Assembly (NCBI RefSeq): GCF_905475345.1
Contig: NC_066588.1
Location: 8,607,001 to 8,671,000, forward strand
Reading direction: 5' to 3'
Origin: Vespula vulgaris
Lineage: Eukaryota; Arthropoda; Insecta; Hymenoptera; Vespidae
Length of the DNA stretch: 64,000 nucleotides
The stretch's first letter is position 1. The number at the start of each line of letters is the position of its first letter. A program made the translations under genes and the position numbers. Positions 52,048 to 61,645 of the stretch are shown piece after piece. The notes below the pieces were generated by a model. That model was given only the letters and a program-made list of their open reading frames with translations. It did not search any database and was not told the DNA's origin.

Positions 52048-52177
52048 AGAGAGAGAGAGAGAGAGAGAGAAAGAGCTTCGAACTTCTTCTACTGATTGGT
52101 ATGTATGTATGTATGTATGTATGTACGTACATATATTTGTATATATGTATATATGTATGTATGTATGTACGTACGTA
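51931..52177. repeat. Compound (CT)n-(TA)n-(GA)n-(TATG)n array
   Basis: CT 51931-51968, TA 52006-52044, GA 52046-52075, then TATG/TACG units 52099-52177. The CT and GA blocks are complementary and could pair across the TA block. Confidence 0.93.
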
Positions 52178-55100
52178 GGTATGCTCACGAAGCAAGAGTT
52201 AGCACGATGAGTAATTAAGTCGTGGGAGGGGTGCGGAAAGAAGGATTGCGTAATACCCGTGTTAGAAGAGTGGAAGGGTGAACTGGAAGGGAAAATAATT
52301 GGCTCGCTGATCAAAAGAACGAAACGACGAAAATTTACAAACTTTGACTAACCCTCGTACGTATCGAACGATATTGCTTACAATACCAGAAACTTAATGA
52401 ATCTCATACAGTCATACGTCGCTTATTGTATTATTCTTTCAGTTTTCATTGATATTCGACGAAAGAAATTAATTATAACGATTTTCTAAAAGTTCTTTTA
52501 TTTCTATTTTCCTTTTATTAATCATTCATCAATATTAATGTTCGCTTTTAGAAGACCAGAGATTACTAACCCTGCTGATGACAGGTCAAAGCAGGAAGCT
52601 TTAACTGTTACAATTGAAATACATATTCCAAAAATCATACGTTTGAAATTCCATCCGAAATGAAAATTCAATTAACAGAGAGAGAAAGAGAGAAAGAGAG
52701 AAAGAGAGAGAGAGAGAGAGTTCAAATTCTGCATTTTAGTAACATTAATTTATATGAAATTATCTTTGGCAAAACCAATTTCGATGTAATTTATACGAAA
52801 AACATAGAAAAGTTAATAAGAACAATTGTTAACATTTAACGAACAAACAAACAAATCTATTTCAAATATTTTTAATGTAAAATGTATTCGATCTAGTATT
52901 CAATTTCTTCGATAGCATATCGATTCTCGATCACATTGACAAATCAACAAAGATTCATTGTTCATAGATCGTTTGTTAATTTAGTTCTAAACAGTAATGT
53001 CAATTATCGTTAGATCGTCAAGCATTAAGCCTAGAAATGCTGTCCTCAGCACGAAACTAGCGCAGGTGCGTAATTGTCTGATACTCCCGTGATTATCTCA
53101 AAGACGTCAGCATTGATTGCTACACGATTAGAAAGTAAAATACGATTGAACAATTCGTGTCCATTTTTCTTCACGTTTTTTTTATCTCGATTACGTTTAC
53201 ATATACATACATACTTATATATACATATCCATACATATATATATATATATGTATGTATGTATGTATATATATACACACACTTTCTCTCTCTCTCACGATA
53301 AATATAAAGAAGTAAAAGAAAAAGAGAAAAGAAAAATACGCGAATATTTCGTTCTTATAGTTCTTTTCTTTTTTTTATTCTTTTGTTATAAAGAATACGA
53401 GAGAAGAAGAAAGATGTCGGAAAAAGATTAAAACCAATGCACGCATAACGACTTTGCGATTTCCGAAGAAACCTTAACGGTCGACGCTCACGTAAAAGAA
53501 AAACACTGGAATCGTGGAAAACGTGACGACGATGGTACAACGCGAATACTAATAACGTTTGGTACGTTCGTTTTACCTACTACTGCATGTTGCTGTTGCT
53601 GCTGCTGTTTTTTCTATTTTTCTTGTTTTGTTTTTGTTTTTAACCTCCATCCCACCGTTATCGCGTATTTTAATGGGCAAAAGCTAACGCACTTGGAAAA
53701 AAAACTCTCTAACCCAAGTGGTTCGCTTGTAATTAAACTCCCTTTTAGGCATGACCGCTTGAAGTGTCACTTTCTTTTTATTTTTTATATATATATTTTT
53801 TTTTTGTAATTTATTTTTTATTAATAGTTTGTTTCTTCGTTTTGTTTTGTCCCTATTTAATCTTCACATTTCCTCGACGCATGTTTCTAGCGAGACGATT
53901 CTTTCGTCGAATTAATAATAAATATATCACGGATTTATAAGAAAACTCATTTTTCTCTTTTTTCCTCTCTTTTCTCTCTTTTTTTTTTTTTGTATGACAA
54001 GTGTTTGATTTACTGTAATTGCCATCGCTGGAGAACGAAAGAAAAAAAGGAAAATAAAAAAAGAAACCAGGTTATAAAAATATATGTGGAATAGTTCGTT
54101 GCATTATCGTTTCCCTTTTTCTTTTTTTTTTATGAAATATGAAACTTATTTAAATCGAAATAGGCGAAAAAAAAGATGAATAATGAAAACTAAATATTAT
54201 TTATTATCAACGATTATGACCGAATATATCTTATCAAAGTAAAACCGAGGTGAAATAAAAAACGGGGGAATAAAAAAAAATAGAAAATAGAAGAAAAAAC
54301 GAGGATGTGGGAGAGATGGGATAGGGGTGGGATGGGTTATGGAAGGATGGGGAAAGGAAAACGGAGAAATGAGATTAAGGGGAAAGGATCCGAGAGACAA
54401 CAAAGCTTATTGCAATTCATTCTTCTCAACGTTAGTGATGCTGCAGGCTGTCGCCAACACCGACCAACGGCTCGAATAAAATGAAAAATGTACGATGCCT
54501 TTTCATTTGGCACCAAACAGGACACGACTCTTTTCCGATGTTACAATTTAATTAAGAGAACATATATAATATGCATACCTATGTTTCGAATTAAAAAAAA
54601 TATAACGCATCAATTCGAGATGTAATGAAGTGTATTATCATCATCAAATATGTCGGCCAATTAAACGTATGAAATATTTATGAATTATAAATATCCTATT
54701 GACTATTTATCTCCCTTGAAATTATGTAATACAATTAACCGGTCTAAGCGGAGTAGTAAGTAAATAAGTAGTGACCAAAACGTCGCCATTGTTACCATTT
54801 AAGTTAGTTTAATACAATTGGCCTGGACAGCTGCCACGGTGAGTGTACCGTTCTTGCAAGATGTTCTTGAAACTTATCAAACGAATACGTACGTTACAAG
54901 TACTAACTAACATTCTAGTAGTTTATATATACAAAATGTTAACACTTCTTCATTTTTTTAATAATAAATCCGTAAGAGCTTTGCCAACATTTGCAAGAAA
55001 GAGCTTATCGTTCGGAAATTAATAGAATTGATAGAAAATTATTCCTAACGAATATCGAATCAAATTTTGGTTAAAAGGATCATTTATTTTTTTCCTCGCA

Positions 55101-55188
55101 CTCTCCTCCTTACTTATTTTTAATTCGATCGAATAAAATTGGAAACTTCTACTACACTCTCGTACTAAATTTAAATCTTTTTTGAAAA
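52178..55188. other. Intronic noncoding stretch
   Basis: GA run 52675-52722, CATA/TA/TATG compound 53195-53280, many T-rich and A-rich runs 53600-54360. No gene supported. Confidence 0.55.
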
Positions 55189-55473
55189 TCATCGAGGCAA
55201 AAGATCCATGTTAAAAAGGCGATAAGTCAGTAAGGTTTCTATGCACGAAAGCACGTCGGATATAAAGCGGGTACCATGGAGTGGGCTCTCAAGATCGTAG
55301 AAGATTACTGGAAACGGTATACAGTTCGGATTTTGTACGAGGCCATAGTCGAGGTAATCAACGTTGAATCTCATAAGATATAAGGTAATACGGGCACGCC
55401 CGTATCTGACGTTGCGATGCTCTCCGCGTGATTGTGTACAATTACAAGCCACGAAGGAAGATAGCAACGTCAT
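55189..55473 (-). CDS. Unrecognised 94-codon ORF, possibly secreted
   Basis: Seen on the minus strand: an ATG at 55473 opens 94 codons to a TGA at 55191-55189 with no low-complexity sequence. The start MTLLSSFVACNCTQS is short and hydrophobic with two Cys, resembling a weak signal peptide. The rest is mixed (it includes PNCIPFPVIFYDLES and ends NMDLLPR). Local base composition is less AT-rich than the flanks. No family is recognised and no flanking splice site or poly(A) signal was found. Frames this long can arise by chance a few times in 64 kb of AT-rich DNA. It lies inside ALP intron 1 on the same strand. Confidence 0.18.
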   Translation of the reverse strand: MTLLSSFVACNCTQSRGEHRNVRYGRARITLYLMRFNVDYLDYGLVQNPNCIPFPVIFYDLESPLHGTRFISDVLSCIETLLTYRLFNMDLLPR

Positions 55474-55506
55474 GAGAACCCACTTTTCTACGTTGAAACG
55501 AGACAA

Positions 55507-56173
55507 CGATCGCTTTCAATCCCTCATCGACTACATTTTTTTTCTATCCTTTTGTTTCAAATATCATTCAACCATCAAGGAATTTTCTTTTCTCCTTTGT
55601 TATTTTTTTTTCCTTTTTCTTTCGTGTTTTCTTTTTCTTCTCTTTTTTAGGTCACGAAAAATTTGACCTTCCAATTTCGACATTGCAACGATCACATTAA
55701 CAACATTTCTCCGAATTATTACATTTGAAATTACTAGTTTCTACAAGGACGATTAACATTTAAAGCGTTTAAGAAAGTTTAGCCTGTAATCTCTGACGAT
55801 AAAACGGCAGAACCCAATTACTTTAATTTCTATTATTCTCACAGGAAACTTCTTCTAAAATTTAGTAGGTTCCCGAGCCTTTTTAAATGAAATAACTAAC
55901 TTTTGCACTGTTAAGAATATATATATATATATATATATAATATAGGTGTCAGAATTATCCTCGAAGCTACGTATCTGCTAGATGAATAGAATAAAAAATG
56001 CTAAGTGTAAGTAGAGTCTGTCTCGTTTCTATTTTTTGTTACTTTCTAACTGAGGAGATTTCTAAATAAGATGTCTGGAACTGTTCCAAGGAAAATCTTT
56101 GAGAATCATAGATAGCAAGAAAAAAGTATAATGGAAATTAAATATGCTTGACGGTGTAGAAGAAAAAATTCTG

Positions 56174-56175
<2 letters not shown>
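55507..56175. other. Intronic noncoding stretch
   Basis: T-rich run 55540-55650 and short (TA)n at 55918-55938. No gene supported. Confidence 0.5.
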
Positions 56176-56264
<89 letters not shown>

Positions 56265-56265
56265 A
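56176..56265. repeat. (CT)n microsatellite, about 90 bp
   Basis: CT with a single TCTTCT break in the middle. Confidence 0.95.
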
Positions 56266-56846
56266 TGGGAGCATAGTTTCGTGTTCTCAACTTGGAATAC
56301 CCCTGATAAAGTTAACATCTCGTTCAAACTTTACCGCTGCGAGATGTTCAAAGGAAGGCAAACGACAATGTTGACGATGGAGAAGGAGGTAGAAGCTCTG
56401 CTCTATTGGGAGGATCAAGAACAAAGGATTCTATTGTCTCTTACGTAATGCACAAATGATGACGATGGTTAGATAGTAAAAAGTGACCAGAAGAACATCG
56501 AACTCGAGATAAATCTGAAGGTATTCATGAAAAAGAAAAAAGAGATTTATACATCTTGAACGAAAGAAAAAAGAAAAGTCGATCGAGCACATTATCCAAG
56601 CCAGAAAATACGAAATTAATTTTTGGAATCAATTGTCTCTTATCAACACTTTTTGTTTTGTTTTTTTTTATTACGGAACGATTTTCATTCGTATCGTACC
56701 AGTACTCTCAGAAATCGTTTACTGTCGTTACTATGTTTTCTTTTTATATGACGAATGTGTAGGCGTATCGTTCGTTTGAATGAAAACGTCTGATAACACT
56801 TGAGAAATAAACATACTCGAATCATTACAATCGAATGGAATAATAT

Positions 56847-56963
56847 TTTATTGCAAATATATCCCTAAAGAAACATTGTCCCCTCTCCCTTCACCACCCT
56901 ATTCCTCATGAGCAACTTTTTATCAGCTCTTGTTGCTGCATATTGCAAAACATTTTCAACAAC
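56847..56963 (-). CDS. Possible terminal exon of an unidentified gene, with poly(A) signal
   Basis: Seen on the minus strand: a strong acceptor (T-rich tract, TTTTTTGCAG) ends at 56964. It is followed by 32 open codons and a TAG at 56867-56865, and an AATAAA hexamer at 56852-56847, only 12 bases after the stop. GT/T-rich sequence follows the hexamer. The peptide starts VVENVLQYAATRADKK and ends KGEGTMFL. It is charged, mixed in composition and free of repeats, unlike the chance frames around it. A second AG 27 bases in gives another phase. I do not recognise the protein. If real, it is the last exon of a gene on the same strand inside ALP intron 1. A 72-codon ATG frame 137 bases upstream (57318-57100) could be an earlier exon, but no donor joins them convincingly. 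Confidence 0.33.
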
Positions 56964-57509
56964 CTGCAAAAAACATTTTCTCCGTAAAGTAGCAATATGT
57001 ACCGAGTAACATTTGGGTTTTGTTTCGATTTCAAAATTACATTATTTGTACAACATTTGCTATAAACGTGTTTCATATTTTTCTTTGAACTTTACCGTTT
57101 CAAATGGAAACAGGCAATAAGCTTTGACATTTATTACTGACGACGAAAAACTGATGAAAATATTTGATAACGAACAAAGACTTTGTCAAAATATATGGTA
57201 CATCGACAAATAATTTCTCGATCGTTCTTTCAATCTGGACAGAAGGCTTCAGAAGACGATTATTTCTCGTCTGAGGAAAAGTTTGCACGTCTCTAATCTC
57301 AACAACAAATATATGCATAAGTTTCGATTATCTCTTCGATATCTCGAATATGTAAACGAATATTGAACTTACAACGTGTTATCGTATAAATTACAAAAGA
57401 GAATATAGAAAATATTTGACTAGAAAGATCGTGGGAAAATTTATAAAACTTTCCTCCAGCTTTAAGTTCATCGCATCGTTGTAATTAAAAAATCATTCTG
57501 TATATATGT

Positions 57510-57546
<37 letters not shown>

Positions 57547-57840
57547 ATAAAATGCAAAATATATAAAAAATGTTCGATAGTAAAATACGCTATAGTTCAT
57601 AAATTTCTTAAGAGTTACTTCACTTCAGCGACTTCACGATGGGCCTTCATTAATTCTTTGTCGGTAAAAAACCGTAGAGAATTTTAAAGTTTGTTTTTTC
57701 TTTTTCTTTTCGTTTTCTTATGAGAGAATTATTTTTTATATTTTCTTCTTGCGAATTATATTTTGTTTTCTTTTTTACATTATTTACGATAAAGAAGAAC
57801 TTTTTAGTGTATATATATGTAAACAAATTCTATTATATTC

Positions 57841-57894
<54 letters not shown>

Positions 57895-59061
57895 TCCCTT
57901 AAAATACGATTTATCTCACCATATTTTCCAATATCAAATGTACGTACTGAAACTCTATAAGCTTCATTTTGTTCTTCTTTCGAATGATAAAAAGAATAAG
58001 CAAATCTCTTTTTAAACGAAAAACTATAAAAACCACATGCTGAAAATACGATAGAAATGTAAGTTTTATCTATTCTTTCAAATATACGATATTTTACCGC
58101 TTTTCATTTTAACCTATGAAACAAAGCATTTGTATTACATATAAAAAGTTTGCAGTTAATCAACACTCACAACGCGTACTTTATTATTAGTTCTCTCTTT
58201 CTCTCTCTCTCTCTTTCTTTACACCCAGTGGCGATTAATAAATAAAACGAATCAACTGCTTCATTACAAAGGACTGGACCGTCGCGAATTGCGGTTATCC
58301 CTGGCTGGCAATAAATATAAAAATTATAATAGAGTAAATAGAAAAGCAACACGAAAAAATGAATTCCTAAGATATTTTTCTGTCGATAAAATGCCTTGAT
58401 GTTATTTCATAATGAAATCCAATATCGAACATTCCCGATATTGTCCGATCAATATCGAAACGTTTCACTATGTAGTTGAACGTCGAACGATGAGAAGGTG
58501 ATCCTAACTAAAAATAAAAATACGTGGTTTGAAAGAAGAATCAAGGCTTTCAGAAAACTCTGCTAGCTTTCACGAAAACTCGTAAAAGCTTGGACGAGAA
58601 GAACGGTAAAGGCTAATGCATGGGAATTGGCGAGAAAGAAACCGGTACTGGTTCTTCTACTCGTGTTAACTCACGTGAATTCATGGGTTCCAAGAGTTCG
58701 AGCTAACGAGGATTCGTTAGGTGAATCATTGCTAATGTATGTATACATGTGTACGTACATGAAAGAGTGCACTTTCTTTACTAAAGACACGTGATGAGAA
58801 AATCCGAATAAGTAAAACGAATTCGTATGGAAGAGAAAAGTCATATTTCAAAAAGAATATGGGATAGGAACCTCTTGGGATAACCTGGGACAGCTCGAAG
58901 GGACCAAGAATAGCTATCTTAAGGGACATCAAGTGATACACCGATAAAGTGAAGGAACATGGGTATATAAGAGATCAAGAAATGACGGTGAATAAGAAGA
59001 AAATGGAAAGGAAGACATCGGTCTTATTTTGGTTCGCATCATTCACGTCAATAATAGTTAC
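56964..59061. other. Intronic, with a few exon-like fragments
   Basis: A 72-codon minus ATG frame at 57318-57100. A minus segment near 58300-58215 follows a GCCAGCCAG acceptor-like site. GA 57512-57540 and CT 57845-57890. Inverted repeat CAATATCG-8-CGATATTG near 58420-58443. None firmly assigned. Confidence 0.4.
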
Positions 59062-59152
59062 CTTGTTCGCCAGCTCGTACAACGGTGATCGCATGAATCG
59101 CCAAGAGTACGAGGGGGAGGGCGAGGGTGGTGTGCAGTAGATAGCGGCACAT
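59062..59152 (-). CDS. Alkaline phosphatase, coding exon 1 (signal peptide)
   Basis: Seen: read on the minus strand, an ATG at 59152 opens 30 codons plus one base, followed by a GTAACT donor (intron begins at 59061). The peptide starts MCRYLLHTTLALPLVLLAIH and ends in VVRAGEQ. This is a textbook secretory signal: one basic residue near the start, a Leu/Val/Ala-rich core, and a likely cleavage after VRA. An in-frame TAG lies 24 bases upstream, so this is the first possible Met. Inference: the exon ends in phase 1 with a lone G. The acceptor of exon 2 leaves AG as its first two bases, which makes a Glu codon at the join, as needed for one reading frame. Insect ALPs are secreted or GPI-anchored, so a leader is expected immediately before the helix encoded in exon 2. 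The match of strand, phase and content makes the link likely. A transcript would settle it. Confidence 0.82.
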
Positions 59153-60320
59153 CTCCAAAACGAGAAGGGCCAGTCCCTACGTATTGTCCTTCATTCCCCC
59201 TTTAGCAAATAACGCCGAAACCAGATTAGGGCTGACCAGGGACACGGAAATTACGAGGAAGATCCGACTGTCCTCGACACACTGATACAGTATACACGTT
59301 ATTCTATGTGTATTGAGTATGTGTGTGTGTGTATATATATATATGTATATATATATATAATGTGTGTGTGTATATATTTCTCTCTATCTCTCGGCACAAA
59401 TATCACTTAACTAACATCTGGCACTGCACGTACATACACTGTCTTCGTGAGAAATCCCTTTAATTTTAATCCAAAATATTCGTCGCACAGTCGACCTCTT
59501 AAATCGACTAACTCGCTGTAATCATCAATGGCGGGATGCGAATTAGTTGGTCCCAGAGAAGTGAACATTCTGCTCGAGTTCATGCTTCTTCGTATTTCAC
59601 GGCACTTCCACGGAAGACCGATGGAGACAGAAACGAATGAGCAGCGAATGGATGGTGGTACCATGTGCGGGAATGATCAACGACGAACTTTGCAACGATG
59701 AGGATGAAAGGGATGAACACCGTAGTAACCCGATCCTGTGTTGTGCAACAGACGCATACGAACTGGGTGTGTTTATTAAATGGACGCACGTTAGCTGGCT
59801 ATAGCCTGTTAAACGTTGGCCCATTAGATCCAACGGTCTAAATATCGCTAACGATAATGTGACCTTTGAGAGTCATATTGGCCACGTGCCCCGTCACACC
59901 GATCACACCGCACACACACGAAGGATACGGTACACCGATAGGACCGCGAATGACGTTAACGTAAATATCCCAATAGCTCGTTGTTGGCTTTTCTATGTAT
60001 CAGATAATAACGAAACCGCGAATCATCCCGCGAATTTGATTCGTTATCGTGCAATATTATCAATACATTATCAACGTTATTATCAACAACGAGCACCAAC
60101 ATACACCGATCATCTCGATGTCCATTCTCCACCTTAAAAACTTAAACTTCGTTAAATTCTCTGACCGTAGATAAACTCGTTAATCGGATAAAAGTTTGTA
60201 CCAGGTCAAATTTTCAAAAGTAATTCATATCGCGAACTCGTGCTGCACGAAATTCGAGAAGTTGCAAACAGCCGACGAATAACACAGCTACATCACTGAA
60301 AATCCGAGCGACACTGTTGA
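59153..60320 (-). promoter_or_regulatory. Upstream region of ALP (5' UTR and promoter expected here or farther)
   Basis: Immediately upstream of the ALP start on the minus strand. Contains TG/TA simple repeats (59316-59376) and AT-balanced sequence. TCAAAGGTCA, a nuclear-receptor-like half site, reads on the minus strand near 59862-59871. No clear TATA box or initiator was found, so the start of transcription is unknown. Confidence 0.3.
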
Positions 60321-60393
60321 AAGAGAGAGCGAGAGAAAGAGAGAGACAGACAGACAGACAGAGATAGAGACAGACAGAGAAGTAAGAGAGAGA

Positions 60394-60436
<43 letters not shown>
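60321..60436. repeat. GA / GACA compound microsatellite
   Basis: GA, GACA and GATA units. Same style as 571-660. Confidence 0.94.
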
Positions 60437-60440
<4 letters not shown>

Positions 60441-61228
60441 AAGTGCACTAATAAGACACTGTGAGCAAAGCTATGAGCAGATAGTCGCGCGCGCGCTCAC
60501 ACACATACAGATCAACACGCACACGCACACGCACGAAGTGTATCGCTGCCTGTCGCTTCTTCGTTAGCCTCTTCGATGCACGGCTCCCGCCTCTGAGCGG
60601 GAAAACAAACTAATCGAACCTCTTCGAGTTTATCCAAAAGCGTACCGCACTCGATGGTTCTTATCAGAAAAAAGAAAAAAAAGGAGAAAAAGAAGAAAAA
60701 CCAAGTAGATAATTCGTTAATCTGAATTGTTAGAATCACTTTGTAATCTGAAGAACACTCGGTCCATGCGTATATCAACATGAATTATAGATATCGTATC
60801 ACATCGAACAAACACCAACTAATCGACTTTCATACTATCGATGAAGTTTCCAAATATTGTTATACACTTTCCGATCATTCAAACTGCTCGTCCAGGTGTT
60901 AAACATGAACACCACATATTTGAAAAACGATCAAGAACGACACGAGTCTAACGAATTCGTTTATTGAAACTTTTCAAGTAATGTCCGTCCACTTTCCTAA
61001 ATGGAGAACACTCGTCCATGCGTGAGGAAAAGAATTCTTAACGGCGAGTTGACCGTCATATTGAGAAATCTCGTTTTCTGAATAACACGTAGTACGAAAG
61101 AGAAATAAAAATAAAGAGAAGACAGGTAAAGGAGAAAAAGAAAAAGAAACAAGGGAAAAAGTTCAAGAAAAAGGCAATAAGACGAGCAGAGTGAGACGTA
61201 GTGCTTCGGCAAAGAAGCTCTTTGAAGA
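60437..61228. other. Upstream noncoding stretch
   Basis: GCGCGCGC run at 60487 with CA-rich sequence. Otherwise no supported feature. Confidence 0.5.
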
Positions 61229-61310
61229 AGAGCAGCAGCGGTAGTGGCAGCGTCAGCGTCAGCAGCAACAGCAGCAGCAACAGCAGCAGCAGTAGTAGCA
61301 GCAGCAGCAC
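61229..61310. repeat. (CAG)n-type trinucleotide repeat
   Basis: AGC/AGT/AAC units. On the plus strand it reads as Ser-Asn in a long frame (61201-61824) that continues into CT tracts and is probably not a protein. Confidence 0.9.
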
Positions 61311-61437
61311 GTACCCGAGCTGCGACGATGCGAGCCGTGCGAGCCCGAATGAACGGATCGCGCGACTCACTGTGCTGCCCGATAGCAACCTCGATTCAAC
61401 CCGCCGCCCTACTCTCCTCTTTCTTCCACTCACTCTC

Positions 61438-61597
61438 GCCCTCTCTCTCTCTCTCTCTCTCTCTCTTTCGCTCTCGACAAACACACATATATACACTCTT
61501 TCTCTTTTTCTCTTTCCCTCTTTCTATCTCTCGCTTACTCACACAAACATGTACATGCACTCTCTCTTTCTCTCTTTTACTCTTTCCCTATCTATAG

Positions 61598-61637
<40 letters not shown>

Positions 61638-61645
61638 TACTCTCC
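61438..61645. repeat. CT-rich tracts
   Basis: CT runs at 61438-61468 and 61592-61636 linked by TCTCTTTC-type sequence. Confidence 0.92.

Larger units (their letters stand above)
40105..59061 (-). other. ALP intron 1 (about 19 kb)
   Basis: Inferred from the paired splice sites: GTAACT donor at 59061-59056 and a CAG acceptor at 40107-40105 preceded by a T/C-rich stretch. The intron is phase 1. It contains a degenerate Tc1/mariner-like element, tandem duplications, microsatellites and an isolated exon-like segment on the same strand (56963-56847). Confidence 0.75.

Noticed and set aside
59407..59664. 85-codon minus frame just upstream of ALP exon 1
   Set aside because: It ends in a stop out of continuity with ALP, with no recognised motif. 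A 58-codon plus ATG frame overlaps it. Likely 5' flank or UTR.
59859..60137. 92-codon plus frame rich in His and Thr
   Set aside because: Composition follows CACACACC-type sequence. No motif or splice signals.
61056..61496. 146-codon minus frame with poly-Leu
   Set aside because: Translation of the CAG repeat complement and GA tract. The run is not a credible membrane protein.
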